From DASVBE01 sp963770375 (GTDB taxonomy: Bacteria > Actinomycetota > Actinomycetes > Streptosporangiales > Streptosporangiaceae), in the NCBI GenBank assembly GCA_963770375.1, contig CAVYPM010000007.1, positions 248,001-312,000 of the forward strand: a stretch of 64,000 nucleotides of DNA, in the 5' to 3' direction. Positions 25,508 to 35,391 of the stretch are shown piece after piece. The notes under the pieces are model-generated. The model had not been told where the DNA came from. It was given only the letters and a program-made list of their open reading frames with translations, and ran no database searches. The position numbers were made by a program, and so were the translations under genes. Each line of letters begins with the position of its first letter. Position 1 is the first letter of the stretch.

Positions 25508-27784
25508 TCACCTTTCCAGGAGGCCGAGGTCCCGCGACCGCGAGACCGCCTGGCTGCGTGAGCAGGCTCCCAGCTTGCGGTAGATCGCGTTCACCTGCGA
25601 CTTGATGGTGTTATGGGAGAGGAACATTTCCCCGGCGATCTCGGGAAACGACAGGTGGGTGGAAAGCAGCGGCAGCAGACGCAGCTCGGCAGCGGTCAGC
25701 GCCGACGCCCCCAGGGCGGGTGAACCACGCTCGCTTGCGAGCTGGGCCCGGAGCACCTGGGCCTGGCCGACCAGGGTTCCAAGGCCCGGCCGTCGCCTGA
25801 ACAGCTCATCGACCTCCCGCATCAGCGTCCTGGCACCTGCCAGGTCGGCGAGCGCGAGGTGGACGCGGATGAGCTCGACCCGGGCCTGAACAGCGAAGTG
25901 GGGCAATGCGTAGGTCAGCAAAGACCGCAGCCGCTGAGCAGCGACGAGTTCCTGCCGCACCGCCGCGGCATCTCCCCGGTGCAAGGCCACGCGGGCTCGC
26001 ACCGCGCAGACCAGGGGCGTCAAATAGCTCTCCTCGATCCGGGCCCGGCGCAGGACAGAACGTGCGTGGGCCGCAAAAGCCTCGGCCCGGTCCCATTCGC
26101 TGCGCGCCATCGCCAGCAGTGATCGTTCGCACAGCGCGAGAAGCAGATCATCGAACACGTCGGCTTCCTCGGCGACGCTGACCGCATCGGCCAGCGACGC
26201 GTCCCCACCGTCGAGGTCACCGGAAAGGACCCGCGCGATCCCCTGCATGAGCGCGGGTGCCGGCGTCAGGAAGCTCCCCGCCGCGAACCTTGCCACGGCC
26301 TCATCCGCGTCAGTGCGCATCTGTGTGACCCCGCGCCGGCACAAGATGGCGCGGAGCAGAGCCGCCCACGCCTCGGTGGCAGGGTCTTCGGGCCGGTTGG
26401 CATCTTCGTATTGCCAGCGATCGACCGCGCCGGCCCACCGCTCGGCGTCGACCGGCCGCGCCGTCAGCGCGGACAGCAACGAGGCCAGCACCGCAGTCAT
26501 CGGGTGTTTCTCGATCCCGCCCCGATCCTCCAGCCACCCGAACCACCGCTGGGCAGATGCGGTCCGGCCCTGCCGGTAGGTAGGCACCCCCAGGTTCACC
26601 ACCAGGGCAGCCACCGTGTCGACATCTTCAGCTGCGATGGAATACTCCAGCGCTTCTTCAGGCATGCCGTTGTCCAAGCACCAGCCAGCGGCGCGGCGCC
26701 GCAGGACAGGAAGCAGCCCGCGTGCCTGCCGTCCCAGCTCGGCCAGCAGCATCTCGCGGAACAAGTGGTGGTAGCGATACCACTGCCCGCGCCGGTCGAG
26801 CGGTATCAGCAGCAGGTTCGACCGCGCCAGATCGGCCAAAGTTGCCGTCGACCCGCTCAGCTCGAGCACCGCATCGCATAGTGGCCCGCACATGCGCTCC
26901 AGCACCGCGGTCCGGGTCAGGAACGCCCGCTGCTCCGGGGAGATCCGCGCCAGGAACTCCGACTCGATGTATTCGCTCACCAGCCGGTCGTCGCCGCCGA
27001 AGGAGACCCCCATGCTCCCCATGGGATCGCCTTCCCGCAGGTAGAGCGCCGCCAGGTACAGCCCGACCGGCCATCCCTCGGTCCGCTGATGGAGTCTTGC
27101 TACCTCATCCTCACCGAGCGTCACGCCAGCGTTGCGCAAAAGCGATGACGCCTCCTCGACAGTGAGCGACAGGTCGCGCGGGCCGATCTCCATGATCTTG
27201 CCCTCGGCGCGCAGCCGCGCGATCCGCAGCGGCGGCTCAGCCCGGCCGGCCAGCGCCAGCCGCGAGCCGGCCGGCACATGATCAGCCAGCACCGATAGCG
27301 CGGCCCGGCACTCGGAGTTGCGCAGCGCGTGCACGTCATCCAGCACCAGCACCACCGGCGAGGTCATCGACGAAAACGCCGACCCCAGCCTGGGCACGAC
27401 CGAACCGGGCACCGAACTCGCCGGGGAGGCCAGCGCATCAAACACCCGCTCATCGATCGGCTCGACCGCATCGAGCGCTTCGGCAATGTAGGTCAGCAAG
27501 ACCTTCGGGTCGTTGTCCGGCCCCTCGACCGATACCCATGCGAAGGACTGGCCGCTGCGCCCGGCCCACTGTGACAGCAGCGTCGTCTTCCCATAACCTG
27601 GCGGCGCGACCACCGAAACGATCGGGCGCGAATCATCTCGCCTCAGCCGTTCGATCAACAACGAACGACGCACCGTACCGGGCCGCATCACGGGACGGCG
27701 GAGCTTCGACGTGACAAGGTCGAGCACCGGCCCGCCCGCACGACGTGACCGGCGCGCACGCTGACGCACGTTGCTACCGTTCAT
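25508..27784 (-). CDS. LAL/MalT-type LuxR transcriptional regulator with ATPase
   Basis: A 758-residue giant regulator. The N-terminal opening TSKLRRPVMRPGTVRRSLLI is MalT-like. Walker A (VAPPGYGKTTLLSQW) is near residue 60, and Walker B (VVLVLDDVHAL) near 148. A long helical TPR-like region follows at about 330-690. A C-terminal LuxR helix-turn-helix (LRLLPLLSTHLSFPEIAGEM, LSHNTIKSQVNAIYRKLG) ends the protein. Start taken at ATG 27784 where the MalT homology begins; the frame stays open for another 258 bp upstream. It carries no frameshift although its neighbours do. Target genes unknown. Confidence 0.85.
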   Translation of the reverse strand: MNGSNVRQRARRSRRAGGPVLDLVTSKLRRPVMRPGTVRRSLLIERLRRDDSRPIVSVVAPPGYGKTTLLSQWAGRSGQSFAWVSVEGPDNDPKVLLTYIAEALDAVEPIDERVFDALASPASSVPGSVVPRLGSAFSSMTSPVVLVLDDVHALRNSECRAALSVLADHVPAGSRLALAGRAEPPLRIARLRAEGKIMEIGPRDLSLTVEEASSLLRNAGVTLGEDEVARLHQRTEGWPVGLYLAALYLREGDPMGSMGVSFGGDDRLVSEYIESEFLARISPEQRAFLTRTAVLERMCGPLCDAVLELSGSTATLADLARSNLLLIPLDRRGQWYRYHHLFREMLLAELGRQARGLLPVLRRRAAGWCLDNGMPEEALEYSIAAEDVDTVAALVVNLGVPTYRQGRTASAQRWFGWLEDRGGIEKHPMTAVLASLLSALTARPVDAERWAGAVDRWQYEDANRPEDPATEAWAALLRAILCRRGVTQMRTDADEAVARFAAGSFLTPAPALMQGIARVLSGDLDGGDASLADAVSVAEEADVFDDLLLALCERSLLAMARSEWDRAEAFAAHARSVLRRARIEESYLTPLVCAVRARVALHRGDAAAVRQELVAAQRLRSLLTYALPHFAVQARVELIRVHLALADLAGARTLMREVDELFRRRPGLGTLVGQAQVLRAQLASERGSPALGASALTAAELRLLPLLSTHLSFPEIAGEMFLSHNTIKSQVNAIYRKLGACSRSQAVSRSRDLGLLER

Positions 27785-27904
27785 GCCCCGACAGCCCCCT
27801 ACGACTGCCTGCCGCCCATACTCTTCCAAGCCCATGACCCGGTCAAGCACGGCAGGGCCGGTCAGACGGCAGCTCTCGGGCGCGAGCCCGGGCAATTCGG
27901 CGGC

Positions 27905-28090
27905 TGAAACGACGGGCCCGCTGCCCAGGAACACGGTCGCGAAGAACCGGTCCTCGCGCCCGCCGATCCGGTCCCGGATCACCCCGATGAACCACAAGAA
28001 GGCGATGCCAGCGAACGGGATGGGGTTCAGCGCGATCACCACGGCGGTTCTTCGCCCCGCGTCGGTCAGCCAGATGCCGGGGCCCCCGCG
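27905..28090 (-). pseudogene. Remnant of a membrane protein, in frame with the LAL gene
   Basis: Reads WLTDAGRRTAVVIALNPIPF, AGIAFLWFIGVIRDRIGGRE and DRFFATVFLGSG, then loses coding character. The fragment matches the N-terminal helix and loop of a conserved actinobacterial membrane protein of unknown function. It has been cut off and now runs, without a stop, into the LAL regulator upstream region. Confidence 0.5.
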
Positions 28091-28121
28091 CCGGTGGCGC
28101 GCACCAAGCCCCGCCGGATCG

Positions 28122-29607
28122 TCAGACGCCCTCGACCGCTTCCAGCCGCCCGGACCGGACCGCGTTCACGAACTCCTGGTAGTCCTGCTCGTTCTGGTCG
28201 GCGTAGCGCTGCGAGAAGTCGGTGATCGATGTGTCGAACGCGTCGCTCGTCGCCCAGGTAGGCGGCGATGGCGACCGGGTCGCCGGACCGGGCGTGCGCC
28301 CGGGCCAGCGTCCACCCGCAGACGCGTGCGTAGAACGTGAGCCCGAGCGGCGTCATCGCCTCGACCACCGCCGAGCCCTTCATGTCGCGCAGCTGGCGCC
28401 AGTAGAAGTGGCGGCGCACGTCCAGGCCCTTGGTCCAGCCGAGGTAGATGTCGCTGGCGGCCTGCATCATCCGCTGCCCCTGCACCACCCGCTCGCCGTG
28501 CTGCTTGTACCGGCTCTTGCGGCAGGTAGGCCTCGAGCACCGAGGCCGTCGCCTCCTTGACCTGCAGGAACAGCGGATCGCGCGCGTCGCGTCCCTGCAG
28601 CAGCACGATGAACGCCCGGGTGCCGACGCTGCCCACGCCCACCACCTTGCGGGCCATGTCCACGACCTCGAAGCGCTCCAGCAGGTGGCGCCGGTCGTCC
28701 TGCAGCGTGGCCCGGTAGGCGCGGAACTGCTCATGGAGCGCCGGCATCCACCTCGTCGGGGGACAGCCCGTAGGTGGCGGCCAGGTCGCGCGCCGGGACC
28801 ACGATCGGCGGCTGGCTGACGATCCGGTACTGCCCGTCGACCAGCTCGCCGAGCTTGGACAGCGCCTGCAGGCTGTCACGCGTGTGCGCCTTCGCGGCGG
28901 TCTTCTCCGCCCGCTTCCCCGCCCGCTTGGCCAGCTTGTCCTGCTTCACATCCCGTTTCCTCGCCTTCTTCTTCGTCTTCGCGCCCTTCGCCTCCTTTCT
29001 GGTCTCGGCCACCGTGTTGCGGATCGCGCTCATCAGCTCGTCCTCGTCCAGGTGGGCATACCAGATGTCCATCGTGCCCATCTGCGCGAACGCGGCCATC
29101 GCCTCCCGGTAGGCCGTCACCGACGCCAGCGTCGCCGCGCGCGTGTCCGCCGGGGAGAACCCGTTGTTGCGGCCCGCGATCGTCGAAGCTCGCCGCCATC
29201 CGCTTCACGTCGCACTCGAACGGCCCCGGCAGCGTCTCGTCGAAATCGTTCAGATCGAACAGCAGCCGCCGCTCGGGCGAGGCGAACACGCCGAAGTTCG
29301 ACAGGTGCGCATCCCCGCACAGCTGAGTCTCAAGCCCGGCCACCGGGGTGTCCTTCAGGTCCGCCGCCATGATCTTGGCCGCGCCCCGGTAGAACGTGAA
29401 CGGCGAGACCATCATCCGGCCGTGGCGGACCGGCACCAGGTCCGGCTCGCGGGTGGTGTTCTGCTCCTCCAGCAGGGCGACCGGGTCGGGCCGGTCCGCG
29501 GCCGGGCGCCACTTCGTGTGGCTCGATGGAGCCGCCCGGTCCCGGGCCTCCAGGCCCTTGGCCTTGCGATCGTCGATGCTCGGATGCGCGATCTTCCGCA
29601 CGGCCAT
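28122..29607 (-). pseudogene. DUF2252 protein, about four frameshifts
   Basis: The N-terminus (ATG 29607, GGGAGG upstream) runs through VSPFTFYRGAAKIMAADL, the family box QLCGDAHLSNFGVFASPE and FDLNDFDETLPGPFECDVKR. It then continues in other frames as TIAGRNNGFSPADTRAA, a Lys/Arg-rich insert (about 28890-29010), EVVDMARKVVGVGSVGTRAF, GWTKGLDVRRHFYWRQLRDM and the end DFSQRYADQNEQDYQEFV. Breaks lie near 29190, 28738, 28515 and 28245. DUF2252 has a kinase-like fold of unknown role. Rejoined length, about 495 residues, is normal. Confidence 0.77.
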
Positions 29608-29991
29608 CCGGCCCACCTCCCGTTCCGATCCGATACCGCCCGGCACCGGGCCACGAGCGTGCTCCCCGTGCGGCCACAACCGGAACGGCCAGAGCGCTGG
29701 GACAAGGCACTGCTTCTCGCGCGCTCCTGCTTACCCAGCGTGGGGCGCCCACGGCGGAGGGCGCATCACCTCATCGGGGCGAACTCGGCTCCCGGCCAAC
29801 CAGGGCATTACCAAATTTGGCTACGAGGGAGAACCAGGCCGCCGGGCTCAAGCAGGATCCGGCGGGCTGACCATCTACCGGCAGCCCGGCACGCCCGGCC
29901 AGGAGCGGAAACCGAACCGGCTGCCCACCTCAGCCGAGCATCCGCCGGGAAGTAATCAAGACGTTGAGAACTGGCAGTATCGCCTGAAGAG
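29608..29991. other. Intergenic region without a recognised gene
   Basis: 384 bp between the DUF2252 start and the esterase stop. Includes a less GC-rich patch at about 29800-29830. No coding signal, RNA motif or clear terminator was found. Confidence 0.4.
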
Positions 29992-30717
29992 TCAGGTGAG
30001 CTCGCGCAGGTACTGCGGCAGCATCTGGTGCCAGGTCGGCCAGTCGTGCGCCCACTGCGGTCCCCAGTTGTCCACCCGGTTCGGCACCTGCTTGTCCCCC
30101 AGAGCCGCCGCCATCCGCCACGACTCCCCGATGTTCTCCCAGTTGCCCTCGCCCGCCGCGAGCACCACCCGCCGCGTCCGCAGCCGGTCCAGCTGCGGCC
30201 CATCCAGGTGAGGCAGGAACTGCAGCGGCGCGGCGAAGTACAGGTCCTGGCTCCACTCCCCGTCGTAGAACTGCTCGATCTGGTACGTCCCGCTCATCCC
30301 CACCGCCGCGCCGAACACGTCCGGGTACCGGCACAGCATGGCCACCGCGTTGAACGCGCCGATCGACGCGCCGCACGCCAGCACGTCCATGGCCTGTCCC
30401 CCAAGGTCAGCGTGGATCGCCGGGACAACCTCCCACCGCATCGCTTCCTGGAACTGGCTGAGCAGCCACATCCGGTGCCCGGGCGGCCCGGCCTTGGTGA
30501 TCATGTCCTGCCCCGCCACGCTGTCCACCGAGTACAGCTTGACCTTGCCCTCGGCCAGCAGCGGCCCGCACGCGTCGACCAGGCCGAACCGCTCGATCTC
30601 CTCGGCGTCGCCGCCCGCGGTCGGGAAGACCAGCACCGGCGCCCCGTAGTTCCCCCACCGCACCAGCGTGAGCTCCCGGTGCAGCCGGTCAGAGAACCAC
30701 CGCTCGGCCGCCTTCAC
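29992..30717 (-). CDS. Esterase family alpha/beta hydrolase (last gene of ATP-grasp operon 1)
   Basis: A 241-residue esterase-D-like hydrolase. NYGAPVLVFPTAGGDAEEIE is the entry strand and oxyanion region. The nucleophile elbow is CGASIGAFNAVAML, and WENIGESWRMAAAL plus a late His (WGPQWAHDWPTWHQML) complete the triad region. GTG start at 30717. It lies 40 bp behind the Fes-like esterase and is the last gene of a leftward operon that begins with an ATP-grasp ligase. No signal peptide, so a cytoplasmic ester or peptide-like intermediate is the likely substrate (inference). Confidence 0.82.
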   Translation of the reverse strand: MKAAERWFSDRLHRELTLVRWGNYGAPVLVFPTAGGDAEEIERFGLVDACGPLLAEGKVKLYSVDSVAGQDMITKAGPPGHRMWLLSQFQEAMRWEVVPAIHADLGGQAMDVLACGASIGAFNAVAMLCRYPDVFGAAVGMSGTYQIEQFYDGEWSQDLYFAAPLQFLPHLDGPQLDRLRTRRVVLAAGEGNWENIGESWRMAAALGDKQVPNRVDNWGPQWAHDWPTWHQMLPQYLRELT

Positions 30718-30757
30718 CCCGTCACCGCCGCCGGCCGCCGGGCCGGCCGGGCCAGCG

Positions 30758-31922
30758 TCACTCGTAGAAGTACTTCTGCGGGCCAGGAAAAATCCACGAC
30801 AGTCCTTCCCTCATCCGGTCGCGCCAGTTTTCCCAGCTGTGCCCGTCCCTGGCCTCGGTGTAGCGGACCGTCATCCCGGCCGACTCGAACACCGGGATCA
30901 TGGACCGGTTCGGCACGATCAGCGGCTCGTAGATCCCGCACGACACGAAGACCCGGTCCGCGACCCGCCGCGGCGCGGCCCGGTAGCGGTTGACGAACCG
31001 TACCACCGGCTCGAACGCGGGCCCACCGCCGTGATCATGGCCGATATCGGTAAAGACAAAGGACCCCGACTGCAGCAGCAGCGACCCGAACTCGCCCGGG
31101 TAGCGGTACGCGGACGACAGCGCGGCCACCGCCCCGAAGCTGGCCCCCATCAGGCACCGCGACCCCGGCCCGGAAGCCAGCGGGAACTCCCCGGAAAGCC
31201 GCGGCACCAGCTCGGCCACCAGGTACCGCGCGTGCGCCGCGGAGTTCGCGTACTCGGTCAGCCGGTCCCCCGGGTACACGAAGGCCGCGATCAGCTCGGC
31301 CACGTCCAGCCGGTGGATGAGGTTGTCCAGCACCGTCTTCGCCGCCGCGTACTTCAGGTAGTCACCGCCGTCGTGCACGATCGAGCAGCGGATACCGCCC
31401 GGTCCGCCGGAACCGCGCGGGCAGGTACACGGTCACCTTCGCGTCCCGCCGCAGCGCCCGGCTGGGCACGGAGAGATCAGCCAGCGACCCCGGCCGCGCC
31501 TCAGGATCGGGCCGGGTCCAGTCCGGGATCTCGTGCCCGCGCGCGTAGCAGACCGACGAGCTGCCCACCGGGCTGTGCGCGACCCGCGGGTTCAGCGGGT
31601 CGTTCATCCGCTCCCGGTGGCCGCCGCGGACCACCTCCAGCTGGTACTCGATCCGCGACCCGTCCGGCAGCTCGAGCACCGCGTACCACAGGTCGGTGCC
31701 GCGCAGCCGGCGCAGCGGCAGGTGGTCGGGCAGCCCGAACGTGCGGTGCACGATGAACACCTCGTCGGCCTCGCCCCGGTACAGGAACGTGCACCGGGAT
31801 CCCTCCACGATCGGGATCTCGTGCCGGGCCAGGAACCGGTCGATGGTGACCGGCAGCAGCGGCCGCCGGTCCCGCAGCCGGTTGATCGCCAGCTTCCCGC
31901 TGGCGCTGGCCACCGCTGTCAC
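30758..31922 (-). pseudogene. Enterochelin-esterase-like hydrolase, one frameshift
   Basis: The N-terminal half (GTG 31922) is a Fes-type immunoglobulin-like domain: VEGSRCTFLYRGEADEVFIV, DLWYAVLELPDGSRIEYQLE, NPRVAHSPVGSSSVC. After RTGRYPLL near 31382 one base must be skipped. The hydrolase domain then follows as IVHDGGDYLKYAAAK, GASFGAVAALSSAYRYPGEF (Ser elbow) and a final His in DGHSWENWRDRM. Rejoined length is about 388. Fes-type enzymes cleave siderophore or other oligo-esters. It sits 10 bp after the S51-like gene. Confidence 0.77.
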
Positions 31923-31932
31923 TCCACCACCA

Positions 31933-32858
31933 TCACGCCGCCGCCGCCGTGACCGTGACCTGGCCGTCCTCGCCGAGCACCCGGGTGCCCGGCGGCCAGC
32001 TGCCGCTGCCGTCGGTGTCCACCCGCGCGCCCGGATCGAGCAGCACGCAACGATCCGGCGCGAACCGCCGGGCCATCACGGCCATCCGCGGCGCGTCGTC
32101 CAGCCGCAGCCGGGCCCGGGCGTGCGGCAGCAGCACCGCGCCGCGGACCAGGCTCAGCCCGCTGCCGTGCACCTCGGGGAACCCGGGGCCCTGCGGCGCC
32201 CGGTCGCCGAACAGCACGATCCGCTCGGCCAGCGCCATCGCCCCGGCCGACCAGGCGATGACCGGCGACCGGATCGCGGCGGCCACGTTGAACAGGTGCA
32301 GCACGTGCGCCAGCACGTCCACCCGCCCGCCGGCCAGCACCACCGCGGCAGCCCCGGACAGCAGCGCCTCGACCGCCGCCCGGTGCTCGGCGATCACCTC
32401 CCGGTCGTGCGGCCGGAGGTGGTCGAAGAACTCCCCGCGGACCTGGCTGACCCGGTACAGGTGCGCGGCGTCCAGCTCACGGACGGCGGCCACCGCGTCG
32501 GCCAGCGCAGCCGAGGCCAGCCGGTCGCCGCCGCCGGTCTTCGCCTGGATTGTGTACGCAGCCTGGAGCGCATGGTCGAGCCTGACCAGGTACAGCTCGT
32601 TCAGCTCGGACAGGGCGGCCTGCAGCCTGGCCTCCCCCGCCGCGTACCCGGGGTCGGTCGTCCAGCACGTCCAGCCAGCGCCGGTACAGCTGGAGGTTCA
32701 CGTCGCGGGCGCCGAGCAGCCTGGTCAGCTCCTTGTCGTCGGGCTCCCGTTCCTGCCAGCCGGCCGTGATCGTGGCCACCGGGCCGCCGGTGCCCAGCGA
32801 CCGGGCGGCAGCATCGACGGTGGGGCGGCGCTGCGGCCCCAGCAGGACTGATCTTCAC
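31933..32858 (-). pseudogene. Peptidase-S51/cyanophycinase-like protein, two frameshifts
   Basis: The C-terminal half is intact: AEHRAAVEALLSGAAAVVLA, the nucleophile elbow VIAWSAGAMALAERIVLF with the S51-type Ser, and HGSGLSLVRGAVLLPHARAR with a His. The N-terminal half (ITAGWQEREPDDKELTRLLG, NLQLYRRWLDVLDDRPG) is in another frame. Changes of one base lie near 32655 and just after the probable GTG start at 32858. S51 enzymes cleave Asp-containing dipeptides or cyanophycin-like backbones. Beside three ATP-grasp ligases it suggests a make-and-break pair for an amide-linked compound. Confidence 0.72.
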
Positions 32859-32871
32859 GAGAGGATGGCCT

Positions 32872-34105
32872 TCACGAGGCGTAGACGTGCAGCGTGCGGC
32901 CAACCGCGTCGAGCATGCCGCGCAGCGTGTCGTAGTCCGGGTGGCGCATCCGCACGTACGCGTTGGCCATGTAGCCGGCCTCGACCTGCTGGGTGGGCGT
33001 GCCCGGCGGCGGCAGGTGCGCGTCGATGACCCACTCGCCGTACTGCTGCTGCAGCTCCTCGGCCCCGCTGTAACCGGAGATCTGGCCGTCCCGGTCCGGG
33101 CGCAGCGCGACGATCCCGCTGGCGTACCGCCGGGTGGGCGGCTGCTGCACGCCGCCGTGCACGATCGCGTTGGCCCATTCGGTGTACACGTCGATCTCGT
33201 TGCCCGCGGAGTACAGGTCCCACGCGCCGACGCCCGGCGGGCGGCAGCCGATCTCGGAGAACTTCAGGCCCTTGGGCCCGGAGAACCACTCCATGTGCGT
33301 CGCCGACGTGCCGATGCCGAGCGCGGTGATCACCCGCTGGCCCATCTCGCGCAGCGGGCCGTAGTCCGGCGCGGTGTCGATCCGGTTCGTGGACACGAAC
33401 TGCGGCGAGATCCACCGGGTCCGCATCGCCTCCAGCACGTTCGGGTAGTAGTGCGAGGCGAAGTCCATCGCGACCCGGCCGTCCACCGTGATCGTGTCGT
33501 AGAAGCCCTCGTGGCCCTCGATGAACTCCTCGACCGCGATGGACGCGGCGCCCTCGCCGCCGAACACGCCCAGCGCGTGCTCCAGGCCCGCGTCGTCGTC
33601 GGCCCGCATGGTGCCGGCCGCGCCGGCCCCGGCCCGCGGCTTGAGGATCAGCGGGTAGCCGTGCTGCGCGGCGAACGCCCGGGCCTCCGCCGCGCTGGAA
33701 ACCGCGGCCGACGCGGCGGTCGGCACCCCGGCCTGGCGCAGCGCCTCCTTCATCGACGGCTTGTCCCGGCACAGCCAGGTGGTGTGCACCGACGTGCCGG
33801 GGATCGTGCACGCCTCCCTGACCTGCGCGGCGGGCAGCGTGTGCGCCTCGATCGTGGCCTCGAGCCGGTCCACCCACAGCTTGTCCTGCACCCACCGGAC
33901 GGTGCGGGTCATCACCTCGGTGTCGGTCACCGACGGGACCCGCTCGTAGTGGTGCCAGCCAGCCCTTCAGCTCGCCGTCCAGCGCGTCCGCCGGGTACTC
34001 GCCGATGCCGATCACGGTCGCCCCGGCCGCGGCCAGGCCGCGGACGAAGAACCGCTGGCTGGACGGGAAGAACGGCTCGACGAACACGACGTTCATGCCT
34101 GGCAT
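32872..34105 (-). pseudogene. ATP-grasp ligase A, one frameshift
   Basis: About 410 residues once rejoined. The N-terminal Rossmann-like part, NVVFVEPFFPSSQRFFVRGL, ends near 33957; one base later HHYERVPSVTDTEVMTRTVR resumes. The ATP-grasp core follows: RDKPSMKEALRQAGVPTA, YPLILKPRAGAGAAGT, VEEFIEGHEGFYDTI and the metal site FSEIGCRPPGVGAWDL. ATG 34105 is chosen for its GGGAG site; ATG 34096 is possible. It is the first gene of the leftward operon. It resembles carnosine-synthase or dipeptide-ligase type ATP-grasp enzymes, which join a carboxylate to an amine. Substrates unknown. Confidence 0.78.
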
Positions 34106-34121
34106 GGTAACTCCCGTTACC
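34106..34121. promoter_or_regulatory. Perfect palindrome at the start of ATP-grasp A
   Basis: GGTAACTCCCGTTACC: six-base perfect inverted repeat, four-base centre. On the transcript of ligase A it would read GGUAAC-GGGA-GUUACC immediately before AUG, placing the ribosome site in a GNRA-like tetraloop. It also lies in the 62-bp divergent promoter region between the two ATP-grasp operons. It may therefore be a DNA operator, an RNA hairpin, or both. Confidence 0.5.
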
Positions 34122-34167
34122 CACAAGATCCGGTGGCTATGCAGCCTGCCCGGGGTACGGTCACCTC

Positions 34168-35389
34168 ATGACGGTGGCTGCCTTTGTCGCGCCGTACCTG
34201 CTGGACGCGACGGTCAGGTTCGTCGGCGCCGCGGCCCGGCGGCCGGGCGTCGAGCTTGCGGTGATCACCTGCGAGCCGGCCGACCGGCTGCCCGCGCAGC
34301 TGCGCCGGGACCTGGTGGGCCACTGGCGCATCGACGACCCGCTGGACGCCGGGCAGATCGCCGCCGCGGTCGCGGGCCTGTCCGGCCAGCTCGGGCCGGT
34401 GCAGCGGATCATGGCCGTGCTCGAGCAGCTGCAGATACCGCTCGCGCAGGTCCGCGAGCACCTGGGCATCCCGGGCATGGACGTGGTGACCGCGAGCAAC
34501 TTCCGGGACAAGGCGCAGATGAAGTCGGTGCTGCGGGCCGCGGGCGTGCCGTGCGCCCGGCACCGGCTGGCCGACTCGGCCGAGGCCGCCGAGGACTTCG
34601 CGCGGGTGGCCGGGTTCCCGCTGGTCGTCAAGCCGCCCGCGGGCGCCGGGGCGAAGAGCACGTTCCGCCTGGACGACGCGCACGAGCTGGCCGTGTGGCT
34701 GGACAGCGCGCCGCCCGACGCCGGACGGCCCGGCCCTGCTGGAGGAGTTCCTCACCGGCGAGGAGGGCTCCTACGACAGCGTGATGGTCGACGGGCAGGT
34801 CGTCTGGGACTCGGTTTCCCGCTACCTGCCCACCCCGCTGGAGGTGCTGCGCAACCCGTGGATCCAGTGGCAGGTGCTGATGCCCAGGGAGATGGCGGGC
34901 GCGGACACCGACCGGATCCGGGCCATCGTGCCCGGCGCGCTGCGCGCCCTCGGGCTGCGCACCGGGCTCACCCACCTGGAGTGGTTCCGCCGGCCGGACG
35001 GCAGCGTGGCGGTGTCCGAGGTGGCGGCCCGGCCGCCGGGCGGGCAGATCACCTCGATGCTGTGCTACGCGCACGACTTCGACCTGTACGGCGCGTGGGC
35101 CGAGCTCATGGTGCTGGGCCGGTTCACCCCGCCGGACCGGCAGTGGGCCGCGGGCACCGTCTACCTGCGCGGCCAGGGCGTCGGCCGGGTCCGCGCGGTG
35201 CACGGCCTGGACGCGCTGCCGCCGGAGATAGCCGGGATGGTGACCGAGTCGAAGCTGCCCGAGCCGGGCCAGCAGTCATCGGGCAGCTACGAGGGGGACG
35301 GTTACGTGATCCTGCGGCACCGGGACACCGCCGCGGTGGCCAGCGCGATGCGGCAGATCGTCAGCACGGTCCGGGTGGAGCTGGGCTGA
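34168..35389 (+). pseudogene. ATP-grasp ligase B, one frameshift
   Basis: The first part (ATG 34168) has an N-terminal domain VAAFVAPYLLDATVRFVGAA, then FRDKAQMKSVLRAAGVPCAR and FPLVVKPPAGAGAKSTFRLD. Near 34725 a one-base change is followed in another frame by GPALLEEFLTGEEGSYDSVM, THLEWFRRPDGSVAVSEV and AARPPGGQITSM, ending at 35389. Rejoined length is about 406, like ligases A and C. The Glu/Arg metal-site motif is kept. It is the first gene of the rightward operon; ligase C starts two bases after its stop. Confidence 0.8.
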
Positions 35390-35391
35390 CC

